Origin: Streptomyces luteogriseus
GTDB lineage: Bacteria; Actinomycetota; Actinomycetes; Streptomycetales; Streptomycetaceae
DNA: 64,000 nt
Direction: 5' to 3'
NCBI RefSeq assembly: GCF_014205055.1
Contig: NZ_JACHMS010000001.1
Span: 1,302,001-1,366,000, forward strand
Made by a program: the position numbers and the translations under genes
Notes under the pieces: generated by a model
What the model was told of the DNA's origin: nothing
Databases searched by the model: none
What the model saw: only the letters and a program-made list of their open reading frames with translations
In this document: positions 18,257 through 27,375 of the stretch, one piece after another
How the letters are laid out: every line of letters starts with the position of its first letter
Numbering within the stretch: the stretch's first letter is position 1

Positions 18257-18325
18257 GCGGGCGGCCGCCGCAGGGAGTGCGGTGGACGCCGTACCGCTCC
18301 GCCGGTTCCCCCCGCCGCCCGGTGT

Positions 18326-19066
18326 TCACGTCTTCCGGAACGACCGCAGGCTGAACACCGGGTCGGGGCGTGGCCGATCCTGGTCGGGAAGGTGGGCGAG
18401 GCGGGTGGCGAACCCGTCGGCCAGGGGGTCGCCGGGCGGCAGGGTGACGAACCAGCCCCGGCGCAGGTCGGCGATGGTGCGGCGGGGGCTGCGGCCCTGG
18501 CCGTGACCGGTGAAGCGGGCCTGCCCGGCCGGCAGCAGACCGTGGGCGGCGGCCGCGGACTCGACGTCCGCCGCCGCGTCCCGGACCGGGCTGGGCGGCC
18601 GGGAGGACAGGACGACATCGATGTCACTGCCGACGTTGTGGGAGGCGGCCTTGTCGACCGTCGTGACGTAGATCCCGCCGGGCCGCAGCACCCGGGCGCA
18701 CTCGCCGACGATGCTCCGCACCTCGGCGGGCCCGGCGGCCAGGTGCAGCAGCCACACGCTGCACACGGCGTCGAACTGCCCGTCCCGGAACGGCAGCCTG
18801 CGGCTGTCGGCGCGCACGACCGCGCCCGGGAGCCGGGTGGAGGCCTGCCGGGCCATCGCGGGGGCGAGGTCGACACCCGTCACCCGCATGCCGTCGCGGG
18901 CGGCCGCGAGCCGGCGGGTCACGATGCCGGTGCCGCAGGCGACGTCGAGCATACGGCGCGTGCCGGGCGGTACGAGGCGCAGCACGGCCTCCGCGGCGGC
19001 GGCCGCCCGGGGCTCGCCGCCGCGCGAGGCGTCGTACCGCTCCGCTTCCTTGTCGTAGTCGAGCAC
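18326..19066 (-). CDS. Class I SAM-dependent methyltransferase
   Basis: This 246-residue protein has SAM motif I at MLDVACGTGIV (~39-49), an acidic motif II (VTGVDLAPAMARQA), and FDAVCSVWLLHLAAGP and VLRPGGIYVTT later on. These place it in the ubiquinone/menaquinone-type Methyltransf_11 group. The C-terminal third has a strongly basic RSPRRTIADLRRG stretch. The substrate is unknown. It follows the pterin dehydratase gene after only four bases, so the two are cotranscribed leftwards. Confidence 0.82.
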   Translation of the reverse strand: MLDYDKEAERYDASRGGEPRAAAAAEAVLRLVPPGTRRMLDVACGTGIVTRRLAAARDGMRVTGVDLAPAMARQASTRLPGAVVRADSRRLPFRDGQFDAVCSVWLLHLAAGPAEVRSIVGECARVLRPGGIYVTTVDKAASHNVGSDIDVVLSSRPPSPVRDAAADVESAAAAHGLLPAGQARFTGHGQGRSPRRTIADLRRGWFVTLPPGDPLADGFATRLAHLPDQDRPRPDPVFSLRSFRKT

Positions 19067-19070
19067 CCGG

Positions 19071-19376
19071 TCAGTGTGCCCCGTGCCCGGGGGCGAGGTC
19101 CTCCACCCTGCGGGCGAGCTCGAAGTCCTTCTCGGTGACGGCGCCGCCCGCGCTGTGCGTGTGCACGGCCAGCGAGACCGTGTTGTAGCCGAGCGTGAGG
19201 TCGGAGTGGTGGTTCAGTTCCTCCTGGACCTGGGCGATGTGCACGACCATCGCCGTCGCCGCGAAGTGCGAGCCGAGCCGGTAGGAGCGGAAGAGGTGGT
19301 CCCTGTCGAGCGACCAGCCCGGCAGCTCGGCCAGCCGGTCCTCGACCTCCTTCTGCGACAGCGGTTCGACGGGCAT
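19071..19376 (-). CDS. 4a-hydroxytetrahydrobiopterin dehydratase
   Basis: This 101-residue pterin-4a-carbinolamine dehydratase recycles the pterin cofactor of aromatic amino acid hydroxylases. The family core LPGWSLDRDHLFRSYRL, then EELNHHSDLTLGYNTVSLAV, is intact, including the two histidines of the active site; many relatives have HHP where this one has HHS. The full family length is present. No aromatic amino acid hydroxylase gene is in the window, so the partner must be elsewhere. It leads a two-gene unit with the methyltransferase. Confidence 0.92.
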   Translation of the reverse strand: MPVEPLSQKEVEDRLAELPGWSLDRDHLFRSYRLGSHFAATAMVVHIAQVQEELNHHSDLTLGYNTVSLAVHTHSAGGAVTEKDFELARRVEDLAPGHGAH

Positions 19377-19503
19377 GGGCTGCGCTCCTTCCGTGGCCGC
19401 GGTGTCCTCGGTGTCCTCTCAGCCTGCCACAGCCGGGCGGCCGAAGCCCTGGTCAGAAGGGTGTATGTGTCCGGAGCGACCGGTTTTCGACTACGGTCCC
19501 GGC

Positions 19504-20310
19504 ATGACCACTCACCCGTTCACCGGCGAGCAGGGCGTGGGCCCGCTGCTGCGGGCCTGGCGGGAGCAGCGGCGGGTCAGCCAGCTGGAGCTGGCCCTGC
19601 GCGCGGACTCCTCGGCCCGGCACATCAGCTTCGTCGAGACCGGCCGCTCCCGGCCCAGCGAGGAGATGGTGCTGCGGCTCGCCGAGCATCTCGACGTCCC
19701 CGTGCGGGAGCGCAACGCGCTGCTGCTGGCGGCCGGTTACGCCCCGCGCTATCCGGAGACCCCGCTGGACGACCCGGCGCTGGGAGCGCTGCGCGAGGGA
19801 ATCGAGCGGCTGATCAGCGGCTACGAGCCCTATCCGGCGCTGGTGGTGGACGCGCTGTACAACGTGGTGGCCGCCAACCGGGGGATCATGACGCTGGTCG
19901 ACGGCGTCGGCGAGTCACTGCTGGAACCGCCGCTGAACGCGATGCGGCTGGCGCTGCACCCGCAGGGCCTCGCACCGCGCATCCTCAATCTGCACGCCTG
20001 GCGGGGGCATCTGCTGGAGCAGATGGAGCGGCAGATCGCGCTGCACCGCTCGGAGCCGCTGCGGGCCTTGTACGAGGAGGTGGCCGCGTATCCGGTACCC
20101 GACGCGGAGCCGGCGGACGAGCCGTCCGAGCCGGTGCCGCACTTCGCGCTGCCGCTGCGGATCGAGCACGAGGGGCGGACGCTGTCGTTCATCTCCTCGA
20201 TCTCGACGTTCAACACGCCGATGGACGTGACGGTCGCCGAGCTGGCCATCGAGACACTGCTCCCGGCCGACCCGGCGACGGTCAAGTACCTTCAGGAGCC
20301 GATGTCCTGA
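19504..20310 (+). CDS. XRE-family regulator with MmyB-like ligand-binding domain
   Basis: This 268-residue protein has an N-terminal Cro/C1-type helix-turn-helix (LRAWREQRRVSQLELALRAD, HISFVETGRSRPSEEMVLRL, residues ~14-60). The rest matches the MmyB-type PAS-like domain, which in this family binds fatty acids or other small hydrophobic molecules (SGYEPYPALVVDALYNVVAA; RILNLHAWRGHLLEQM). No ribosome site precedes the ATG at 19504. A -10-like TACGGT ends seven bases before it, so the message is probably leaderless. MmyB-type regulators often control a neighbouring gene; the candidates are the divergent pterin dehydratase unit or the convergent membrane gene. Confidence 0.82.
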   Translation: MTTHPFTGEQGVGPLLRAWREQRRVSQLELALRADSSARHISFVETGRSRPSEEMVLRLAEHLDVPVRERNALLLAAGYAPRYPETPLDDPALGALREGIERLISGYEPYPALVVDALYNVVAANRGIMTLVDGVGESLLEPPLNAMRLALHPQGLAPRILNLHAWRGHLLEQMERQIALHRSEPLRALYEEVAAYPVPDAEPADEPSEPVPHFALPLRIEHEGRTLSFISSISTFNTPMDVTVAELAIETLLPADPATVKYLQEPMS

Positions 20311-20717
20311 CGGGCCTTCAGCGCCATGTGCTGGAGGACGGCGAACCCGGCGACGACCAGGGCCTGGAGCACCGTCCACACGGCGCCCGGCGTGCTCGGC
20401 GTGAGCCACAGGGCCAGGGCCACGAGGCTCACCGCCGCCCAGGCGAGGTTGGCCTCGACGACGGCCCGCACACCGAGCGCCGGGGGCTGCCGGCGGGCGG
20501 CCAGCAGGCCCACGCCCGCCGCGTAGAGGGCGAGGAACGCGCCCAGGGCGAGCAGCAGCGATGCGTCGGCTCCGAGGAACCGCCCGAGCGGGCCGGAGAA
20601 CGCCAGGTAGGCGAGCGCGTTGCCGCCGGTCACGACGGCGTCCAGGGCGAGGAAGCGGCGCAGCATCGACTGCGGCTCACAGGTCCGGGCGAGTGCGGCG
20701 AGCTGGATCGTGGACAT
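20292..20717 (-). CDS. Four-helix integral membrane protein, function unknown
   Basis: This 141-residue protein has four predicted membrane segments: about residues 20-42 (RFLALDAVVTGGNALAYLAF), 50-72 (SLLLALGAFLALYAAGVGLL), 85-105 (VVEANLAWAAVSLVALALWL) and 112-132. It resembles small DoxX-like or SPW-like membrane proteins in layout, but no diagnostic motif is visible. Its 3' end overlaps the convergent XRE gene by 19 bases. It may be the target of that regulator; this is context only. Confidence 0.7.
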   Translation of the reverse strand: MSTIQLAALARTCEPQSMLRRFLALDAVVTGGNALAYLAFSGPLGRFLGADASLLLALGAFLALYAAGVGLLAARRQPPALGVRAVVEANLAWAAVSLVALALWLTPSTPGAVWTVLQALVVAGFAVLQHMALKARQDIGS

Positions 20718-20831
20718 GGGGAATCACCCTCCGTCGGGTCGTGGTGCGGCGGCTGGGGCCGGTTCCCGGGAAGGAGTGCGCCGGCCCGGGTTCCGGTACG
20801 CTCACGATCCCGTTCCGGTGGCGTCCGGTCG

Positions 20832-20848
20832 ATTACCCGCGGGGTAAT
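20832..20848. promoter_or_regulatory. Perfect palindrome ATTACCC-GCG-GGGTAAT
   Basis: Seven-base arms (20832-20838 and 20842-20848) around GCG form a perfect inverted repeat in otherwise GC-rich DNA. It lies between the divergent membrane-protein gene (start 20717) and XRE gene (start 20959). The AT-containing arms and position suggest an operator; the binding protein is unknown. Confidence 0.5.
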
Positions 20849-20958
20849 GCCCGCCCCGCTCCTCCGTTTCCGCGGATCTTCTCGGTGCGAGCCCTGTGAT
20901 GCCGCCGACCGGACGTGACAGACTGATCACAGGCTTGGGCGCGTTGGGGAGGCGTGGC

Positions 20959-21822
20959 GTGAGTGAACGGCGGGCCGCACCCACCGTGGGCCAGGTGGTC
21001 CTGGGCAAGCGGTTGCAAGAGCTGCGCGAGGCCGCGGGCCTCAGCCGCGACGAGGCCGCGAAGGTGCTGCGGGTCGCACCCGCGACCGTCCGGCGGATGG
21101 AGACCGCGGACGTCGCGCTGAAGATCCCGTACGTGCAGATCCTGCTGACGGCGTACGGGGTGGCCGAGGACGAGGTGACCACGTTCGTCGACCTCGCCGA
21201 GGAGGCGAACCGGCCGGGCTGGTGGCAGCGGTTCCACGACGTGCTGCCGGAATGGTTCAGCCTGTACGTGAGCCTGGAGGGCGCCGCCCGGATCATCCGG
21301 TCGTACGAGCCGCACTTCGTGCCGGGGCTGCTGCAGACCGAGGGGTACGCGCGGGCCGTGATGCAGTCCGGCACCATCGCGAACGCCGGGCCGGAGGCCG
21401 TGGACCGGCATGTGTCGCTGCGTATGGAGCGACAGCGGCTCCTGGACCGCCGGAACCCGCCGCACCTGTGGGTCATCATGGACGAGACGGTGCTGCGCCG
21501 CCCGGTGAGCGTGGACGGACGGGTGATGCGCGACCAGCTGGACAAGCTGCTGGAGTACGCCGCGCGCGACCGGGTGACTCTGCAGATCGCCGAGTTCGCG
21601 GACGGCCCGCATCCGGGGACGTACGCCCCCTTCTCGCTGTTCCGCTTCGCCGAGCCGGAACTGCCCGACATGGTCTTCACCGAGTATCTGACCGGCGCGC
21701 TGTACCTGGACTCCCGCAAGGAGGTCTCGGCGCATCTGGAGGTGCTGGACCACATGACGGCCCGGGCGGCGTCCGCGCAGCGCACCGAGGAGCTGCTGCG
21801 GGAGTACCGCGAGCGCTACTGA
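20959..21822 (+). CDS. XRE-family regulator with DUF5753 domain
   Basis: This 287-residue protein has a helix-turn-helix at ~11-65 (LGKRLQELREAAGLSRDEAA, VLRVAPATVRRMETADVALK). The Streptomyces-type DUF5753 domain follows (WFSLYVSLEGAARIIRSYEP, HFVPGLLQTEGYARAVM). The GTG at 20959 was preferred over upstream starts because GGGGAGG lies seven bases before it. Genes of this type usually sit beside a DUF397 gene, often in regulatory pairs affecting development or antibiotic production. No DUF397 partner is present here, so this one is unpaired. Confidence 0.85.
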   Translation: MSERRAAPTVGQVVLGKRLQELREAAGLSRDEAAKVLRVAPATVRRMETADVALKIPYVQILLTAYGVAEDEVTTFVDLAEEANRPGWWQRFHDVLPEWFSLYVSLEGAARIIRSYEPHFVPGLLQTEGYARAVMQSGTIANAGPEAVDRHVSLRMERQRLLDRRNPPHLWVIMDETVLRRPVSVDGRVMRDQLDKLLEYAARDRVTLQIAEFADGPHPGTYAPFSLFRFAEPELPDMVFTEYLTGALYLDSRKEVSAHLEVLDHMTARAASAQRTEELLREYRERY

Positions 21823-21955
21823 GCCGCCGGCTCCCGCCCCGACGTCATGGCACGGGTTCTGACCCGTACGGGCGCCGTCGGCAGGTGTGCTCCCCGGCCC
21901 GCCCCTAGCGTCGGGATGACGGGGCAGGCGAGGGAGCGCACGCGAAGGAGGTCCG

Positions 21956-22423
21956 ATGCCCGGATTCGAGGTGCTGTACCAGGCGGCGGCGCTGTGCCTG
22001 ATGTACCCCGACGACGACTTCCGCGCCCGGCTGCCGCTGCTGCGCGAAGCGGCCCCGCAGCTGAGGGAGTTCGCCGACCACGCGGCCGTGACCCCGCCGA
22101 TGGAGCTGGCCGCGCACTACGTCGAGGTGTTCGAGGCCGGGCAGGACCACAGCCTCTACCTGAGCGTCTGGCGCGAGGCCGCCCCGGCGCCCTCCGAGGA
22201 GCTGTACCGCGCGCACGGCCTGGAGACCACCGGTGAGGAGCCGCCGGACTTCCTGCCGGCGGTCCTTGAGTTCGCGTCCCGCACCGGCAGCGACGCGTTG
22301 CTGACGGAGCACCGCGACGGCCTGGACCAGCTCCGGTCGAAGCTCACCGACTTCGGTACGCCGTACGCGTCGGTCCTGGACGCGGTGTGCGCGACCTTGC
22401 CGCCCGCGCACACCGAGGCCTAG
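21956..22423 (+). CDS. narJ: NarJ-like nitrate reductase assembly chaperone (orphan)
   Basis: This 155-residue protein shows NarJ landmarks: LYQAAALCLMYPDDDF at the start, AAHYVEVFEAG, LYLSVW, then EEPPDFLPAVLEFA and FGTPYASVLDAVCATLP. NarJ helps insert the molybdenum cofactor into the respiratory nitrate reductase subunit NarG. It is shorter than usual: the Cys/Arg-rich stretch around LYLTYW that ends in a GDTRRRG-like loop is reduced. No narG, narH or narI is adjacent on either side. A strong AAGGAGG site precedes the ATG, so it still appears translated. It could serve another reductase or be a relic. Confidence 0.75.
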   Translation: MPGFEVLYQAAALCLMYPDDDFRARLPLLREAAPQLREFADHAAVTPPMELAAHYVEVFEAGQDHSLYLSVWREAAPAPSEELYRAHGLETTGEEPPDFLPAVLEFASRTGSDALLTEHRDGLDQLRSKLTDFGTPYASVLDAVCATLPPAHTEA

Positions 22424-22455
22424 GAACCCGCTGACCAGGGTCACCACAGGCGCGG

Positions 22456-24591
22456 TTACATGCCCGTGCCCAGTCGCCAGATGTCATTGTCGGTAAAGGC
22501 GCCTGCGAACGCCTGCACCTCGTCCACGTCACCGTGCAGGTGCTCGCCCCACGCGTCACCGGTCCGGCCGCGACCGATCTGGAGCGGGCCGGAGCCTCGC
22601 CAGCCGTTCGGGAGATCCGCGGTGGCGTCCGGGCCGGCCCTGCCGTCGAGGTAGAGCTTGATCTTGTCGGTGGCGTCGTCGTAGACGACGGCGAGCCGGT
22701 GGCCGGCGCCCTCGCCGCCGTCCGCCATCTCCAGCTGGGTCACCACGGTCTCGGGGGCATCCCGCTCGTCCTTGTGCGGCATCACCAGCTGCCAGGCGTG
22801 CTGCTCGGGCTGGTAGCGCACCTTGAGGGTGTCGGTGTGCTCACCGGGCAGCGACAGCACGGTCATGGGGTGCTCGGGCTCCGCGTCCGCCAGACGGGCG
22901 ACCACGCCGATGGTGAAGCTGTCGGAGGTGTCGACCACCGGTCCCTCCGCGACCGCGTGACCGGTCTTGCCGTCGAGCGTCAGATGGCCCTCGCCGACGA
23001 GAGGGTACGGCACCGGCGCGCAGTCCGGGTCGAGCTCCGGGAGACACGCGTTGTCCGGGACGCGGTAGACCGTCGCACCCGTCCCCAGCTTCAGGGGCGC
23101 GCCGCCGTTCTGCTCCGGACTGGCGCTGTCCCGGGCCGTTTCCAGGGACCAGTGGCCGCGCACCGACGGTTCGCGATGGGCCAGTTCAGCTGCCTGGGCG
23201 GGGACGACGACGCGGTCGTGGGCCCTGACGCCGCCCAGCTCGCCGTGCCAGCGGTCGTGGTAGCCGTTGCCGTCCCGGGCGCGGCCGAGCTGAAAGGCGC
23301 CGGCGGTTGCGGTGGGGGCGGCATCGGCCCTGGTGCCGGTCTCGTGGCCGTTGACGTAGAGCTGTGCCTTGCCCGTCTCGGCGTCGTAGACCCCCAGCAG
23401 ATGAGCCCATTCGCCGGTCTCGGGCGCCCCGCCCGACACCTGTGAGCCACCGACGGTGAACGTCCAGACCGGAGCCTCGCCCCGGGCGCTCAGACCGAGA
23501 GCGAAGCCCGCGGACTCCCCCGCGTCCTGACTGGCGACAGTCATGTTCCGGTCGGTCTGCGCGGGACGTGCCCAGGCGCTGACCGCGAAGCTCTTGCGAG
23601 GGTCGACGACGGCCGGAGTGCCCGAGGTGAGGTAGCCGTGGCTGCTGCCGTCCAGGGTCGCCGTCGCCGTGAGATCCGTGCCCGCGGGAGCCGGGGCGCC
23701 GAAGGTGACGCCGGAGCCGGCGGCCGCGTCGGTGCCCGCCTCGGCGTCGGCGGCCGTGGCTCCCTTCGCGTCGTCCAGGGGCCAGTGGGCCACGGGCGCG
23801 CGGCCGGACTTCACGAAGAAGCGGTACGACGACTCGCCGCTGCTGCGTCCGGCGCGGTCGAGGGCCCGGACGGTCAGTGTCTCGGGGCCCGACCTGAGGG
23901 GCAGGAACGGGATGGTCACGGGCCCGCCGGGCCGCTCCGGGCGGACGGTTCCGTGGGGACCGGCGATGAAGCCGTATGTGTAGGCCACGACGTCGTCGGA
24001 GGGCGAGTCCATGGTGAAGTGGCCGTAGACGCCCACTCCGTCGACCCAGAGCACGTCCTCTGGGTACTCGGGAGAGGCGATCGTCGCCTTCTCCGGGCTG
24101 TCGTCGTCGTAGACGAACTCACAGATCGAACCGTCGCCCTCGGAGCTCCAGGGAGAGTTCGCCTCGCCGTCGTTCGCGCGGACGCGCCAGGAGACGACGG
24201 TGTCCGGCGGGATGCCGTCCTCCGGCATCCGCCACTGCCGCCGACTACCGGAGAGCGTCGCGCTCGTCGTGTACGTGAGCTTCTGCTCCACTCCCTCGGA
24301 GTCCGTCCACCACGCCTCGAACTCGCCCTTGACCATGTTGGCCTCGGAGGGATGGTTGTCCTCCTCCGGGTCGTACAGCACCGCGGTCAGGGTGGGCGGT
24401 TCCGAGACGTACGCCTTGTCGTCCCCCGTCGCGCATGCCTTGTACCCGGTCTGCAGGTCCTGGACGAGCGGCTGCTTCGGCGGCAGGTTGTCCGCGGCCC
24501 GTGCCACGCCGGTGCCGGTCGTCATCACGGCCGCCACCGCACACCCCACCGCCAGCAGTCTGTGGCCGCCGGATCTCTTCAGTGCGTCCAA
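22456..24591 (-). CDS. Secreted protein with two LamG domains
   Basis: This 711-residue protein has a signal peptide at ~1-33 (RLLAVGCAVAAVMTTGTGVA). Residues ~35-260 hold fibronectin/Ig-like extracellular modules (WRVRANDGEANSPWSSEGDG; VTIPFLPLRSGPETLTVRAL). Two LamG/concanavalin-like domains follow at ~265-470 (AHWPLDDAKG, AQLYVNGHETG) and ~475-705 (GHWSLETARD, KLYLDGRAG, VDEVQAFAGAF). No enzyme motif is visible. Proteins with this layout occur in many Streptomyces and are thought to bind extracellular glycans or cell-surface polymers. It converges on narJ with 32 bases between stops. Confidence 0.8.
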   Translation of the reverse strand: MDALKRSGGHRLLAVGCAVAAVMTTGTGVARAADNLPPKQPLVQDLQTGYKACATGDDKAYVSEPPTLTAVLYDPEEDNHPSEANMVKGEFEAWWTDSEGVEQKLTYTTSATLSGSRRQWRMPEDGIPPDTVVSWRVRANDGEANSPWSSEGDGSICEFVYDDDSPEKATIASPEYPEDVLWVDGVGVYGHFTMDSPSDDVVAYTYGFIAGPHGTVRPERPGGPVTIPFLPLRSGPETLTVRALDRAGRSSGESSYRFFVKSGRAPVAHWPLDDAKGATAADAEAGTDAAAGSGVTFGAPAPAGTDLTATATLDGSSHGYLTSGTPAVVDPRKSFAVSAWARPAQTDRNMTVASQDAGESAGFALGLSARGEAPVWTFTVGGSQVSGGAPETGEWAHLLGVYDAETGKAQLYVNGHETGTRADAAPTATAGAFQLGRARDGNGYHDRWHGELGGVRAHDRVVVPAQAAELAHREPSVRGHWSLETARDSASPEQNGGAPLKLGTGATVYRVPDNACLPELDPDCAPVPYPLVGEGHLTLDGKTGHAVAEGPVVDTSDSFTIGVVARLADAEPEHPMTVLSLPGEHTDTLKVRYQPEQHAWQLVMPHKDERDAPETVVTQLEMADGGEGAGHRLAVVYDDATDKIKLYLDGRAGPDATADLPNGWRGSGPLQIGRGRTGDAWGEHLHGDVDEVQAFAGAFTDNDIWRLGTGM

Positions 24592-24698
24592 CTGTCCCTC
24601 CCCTGTGAACTTCCCTCAGCCCGTCGGTCACACGAGCCGCTGGAGGTTAACAGGGGACACTGACATCGCAGAAAGGGTTTTCCCGCCGGGAGTTCGGG

Positions 24699-26567
24699 CT
24701 AGGAGGCGCCTCCCTTCGCGTCCCGGCCGTTCTTCTCCTCGTCCACGATCTCCGCGTCGACCACGCCCTCCTCGTCCTGGGGGCTTCCCTGGGGTTCCTC
24801 GGTGGGGGCCTGCTGGGCCGCCTGGGCGTACATCGCCTGGCCCATCTTCTGGCTGACGGAGGCGAGTTTCTCGACGCCGGCGCGCAGGGCGGCGGTGTCC
24901 GCCTGCTGCTCCAGCCGCTCCTTCACCTCGGCGACGGCCGATTCGACCTCGGACTTCGTGTCGGCCGGGACCCGGTCGCCGTTCTCGCGGAGGAAGTTCT
25001 CGGTCTGGTAGACGAGTTGCTCGGCCTGGTTGCGGGTCTCGGCGGCCTCGCGGCGCCTCCGGTCCTCGTCGGCGTACTGCTCGGCCTCGCGCATCATGCG
25101 GTCGATGTCGTCCTTGGGCAGGGCCGAGCCGCCGGTGACGGTCATCTTCTGCTCGCGGCCGGTCGCCAGGTCCTTTGCGGAGACGTGCATGATGCCGTTG
25201 GCGTCGATGTCGAAGGCGACCTCGATCTGCGGCACGCCGCGCGGGGCCGGCGGCAGACCGGTGAGGTCGAAGACGCCGAGCTTCTTGTTGTACGCGGCGA
25301 TCTCCCGTTCGCCCTGGTAGACCTGGATGCCGACCGAGGGCTGGTTGTCGGCCGCCGTCGTGAAGATCTCCGAACGGCGCGTCGGGATGGTCGTGTTGCG
25401 CTCGATGAGCTTGGTCATGATGCCGCCCTTGGTCTCGATGCCGAGGGACAGCGGGGTGACGTCGAGCAGCAGGACGTCCTTGACGTCGCCGCGGATGACG
25501 CCCGCCTGGAGCGCCGCGCCGACGGCCACCACCTCGTCGGGGTTGACGCCCTTGTGCGGCTCCTTGCCGGTGAGTTCCTTGACCAGGTCCGTCACCGCGG
25601 GCATCCGCGTCGAGCCGCCGACGAGGATCACGTGGTCGATCGCCGAGAGCTGCACACCGGCGTCCTTCACCGCCTGGTGGAAGGGCGCCTTGCAGCGGTC
25701 CAGCAGATCGGCGGTGAGCTCCTGGAACTGCGCCCGGGTCAGCTTCTCGTCGAGATGCAGGGGTCCTTCGGCGGAGGCGGTGATGTAGGGCAGGTTGATC
25801 GTCGTCTCCGTCGAGCTGGACAGCTCGATCTTGGCCCGCTCGGCGCCCTCGCGCAGCCGCTGCACGGCCATCTTGTCGCCCGCGAGGTCGACGCCGTTCT
25901 GGCCCTTGAAGCGCTTGATCAGGTACTCGACGATCCGCTGGTCCCAGTCGTCGCCGCCGAGGTGGGTGTCACCGTTGGTGGCCTTCACCTCGATGACGCC
26001 CTCGCCCATCTCCAGCAGCGACACGTCGAAGGTGCCGCCGCCGAGGTCGAAGACGAGGACCGTCTGTTCGTTCTCCTTGTCCAGGCCGTAGGCGAGGGCC
26101 GCGGCCGTCGGCTCGTTGATGATCCGCAGGACCTTCAGGCCCGCGATCTCCCCGGCCTCCTTGGTGGCCTGCCGCTGGGTGTCGTCGAAGTAGGCGGGGA
26201 CGGTGATCACCGCGTCGGTGACGTCCTCGCCCAGGTAGGACTCCGCGTCCCGCTTCAGCTTCTGCAGCACCCGCGCGGACAGCTCCTGCGCCCGGTAGCG
26301 GGTGCCGTCCACGTCGCCCTCGCCGGGGAACCGCCAGTGCGCGTCGCCCATGTACCGCTTGACCGAGCGGGCGGTGCGCTCCACGTTGGTCACGGCCTGC
26401 CGTTTGGCCACCTCTCCGACCAGCACCTCGCCGTTCTTGGCGAACGCCACGACCGAGGGTGTGGTTCTTGCCCCCTCCGCGTTGGCGATGACGGTGGGCT
26501 CGCCGCCCTCCAGTACGGCGACCACCGAGTTCGTGGTTCCGAGGTCGATCCCGACCGCTCGTCCCAT
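24699..26567 (-). CDS. dnaK: Hsp70 chaperone DnaK (solitary copy)
   Basis: This 622-residue Hsp70 has its ATPase domain at ~1-370 (GIDLGTTNS at the start, [22 protein letters not shown]). The conserved [17 protein letters not shown] and the substrate-binding domain follow (~375-500). A helical lid and an acidic tail with [13 protein letters not shown] residues end the protein. It folds client proteins with DnaJ and GrpE, but neither gene is nearby, so this is a second or stand-alone DnaK. The ATG at 26565-26567 follows GAAGGGGA; a longer frame would add 13 residues. Upstream lies a HAIR-like operator overlapping a TTGACA -35 box. Confidence 0.93.
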   Translation of the reverse strand: MGRAVGIDLGTTNSVVAVLEGGEPTVIANAEGARTTPSVVAFAKNGEVLVGEVAKRQAVTNVERTARSVKRYMGDAHWRFPGEGDVDGTRYRAQELSARVLQKLKRDAESYLGEDVTDAVITVPAYFDDTQRQATKEAGEIAGLKVLRIINEPTAAALAYGLDKENEQTVLVFDLGGGTFDVSLLEMGEGVIEVKATNGDTHLGGDDWDQRIVEYLIKRFKGQNGVDLAGDKMAVQRLREGAERAKIELSSSTETTINLPYITASAEGPLHLDEKLTRAQFQELTADLLDRCKAPFHQAVKDAGVQLSAIDHVILVGGSTRMPAVTDLVKELTGKEPHKGVNPDEVVAVGAALQAGVIRGDVKDVLLLDVTPLSLGIETKGGIMTKLIERNTTIPTRRSEIFTTAADNQPSVGIQVYQGEREIAAYNKKLGVFDLTGLPPAPRGVPQIEVAFDIDANGIMHVSAKDLATGREQKMTVTGGSALPKDDIDRMMREAEQYADEDRRRREAAETRNQAEQLVYQTENFLRENGDRVPADTKSEVESAVAEVKERLEQQADTAALRAGVEKLASVSQKMGQAMYAQAAQQAPTEEPQGSPQDEEGVVDAEIVDEEKNGRDAKGGAS

Positions 26568-26618
26568 CGCTGTCCCCTTCCGCCAGGGCGACGACTCTTC
26601 CCACACTCCAGCACAAAA

Positions 26619-26639
26619 CTTGAGTGCGCTCTTGTCAAT
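26619..26639 (-). promoter_or_regulatory. dnaK promoter with HAIR-like (HspR) operator
   Basis: Read on the minus strand, ATTGACA-N7-ACTCAAG occupies this stretch. The HspR consensus is CTTGAGT-N7-ACTCAAG: the right half is exact and the left half keeps TTGA. The left half also contains TTGACA (complement of 26633-26638), a perfect -35 box, so bound HspR would block RNA polymerase. It overlaps the last five bases of the upstream GDPD gene. A clear -10 could not be fixed. Confidence 0.65.
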
Positions 26640-27375
26640 GCCGCGAGGGGGTGACCGGCCCGCGCAGCGCGACGGCGCGCCGGGGCCGGTCGGTGACGAG
26701 CACGTCGACGCGCGGGTGGGCGAGGAAGGCCCGCATGAGGGTGTCGTCGTTGACGGTCCAGACCATGGTGAACAGGCCGTGCCGGGTCGCCTCGCGCAGC
26801 ACGTTCGTCCTGGCCAGCCGCTGGTGCACGGCGACGCCGTGCGCCCCGCAGGCCCGGATGCGGCGGGCCGGGAACAACTCGCTCAGCCGGGTGCCGGGCA
26901 GCCGGGTCAGGGCCAGCTCCCTGCGGTCGCGCCCGAGGGACAGGGCGGTGCGCACCCCGGGGTAGCCCCGGGTGACGGCGGCGACGGAACGGTCCTCCAG
27001 CGTGGTGACGACCAGCCCGTCCGCGCCGAGCAGGGAGACCGCCCGGTCGACCACCTCCCGCTCGTAGCCGGTCTCCTTGAGGTCCAGGTGGGCCACGAGC
27101 TTCCCGGCGATCAGCGCCATCACCTCGTCCACCACGGGCACGGCGTACCCGGCCCGCTCGCACAGCTCGGCATGGGTGAGCACGGACAGCGGCGGCCCGG
27201 CGGGACCGACCCGGGGGTCGTGGTGGACGACGAGGACCCCGTCCCGCGTGCGGCGGATGTCGAACTCGGCGTACTCCGCGCCGGACTCGATCGCGTCCTC
27301 GTAGGCCTCCCAGGTGGCGGGGCCGGCGCGCTCGGAACCGCCCCGGTGGGCGGAGACGGCGGGGTGGGGCGTCAT
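26635..27375 (-). CDS. Glycerophosphodiester phosphodiesterase
   Basis: This 246-residue GDPD-family TIM-barrel enzyme hydrolyses glycerophosphodiesters to glycerol-3-phosphate and an alcohol. The N-terminal signature is complete: [20 protein letters not shown], then [20 protein letters not shown], giving the metal-binding Glu/Asp and both catalytic histidines. The C-terminal [15 protein letters not shown] matches the family. There is no signal peptide, so it is cytosolic. Its ATG overlaps the stop of the CorA-like gene (ATGA at 27372-27375), so the two are translationally coupled. Confidence 0.92.
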   Translation of the reverse strand: MTPHPAVSAHRGGSERAGPATWEAYEDAIESGAEYAEFDIRRTRDGVLVVHHDPRVGPAGPPLSVLTHAELCERAGYAVPVVDEVMALIAGKLVAHLDLKETGYEREVVDRAVSLLGADGLVVTTLEDRSVAAVTRGYPGVRTALSLGRDRRELALTRLPGTRLSELFPARRIRACGAHGVAVHQRLARTNVLREATRHGLFTMVWTVNDDTLMRAFLAHPRVDVLVTDRPRRAVALRGPVTPSRH

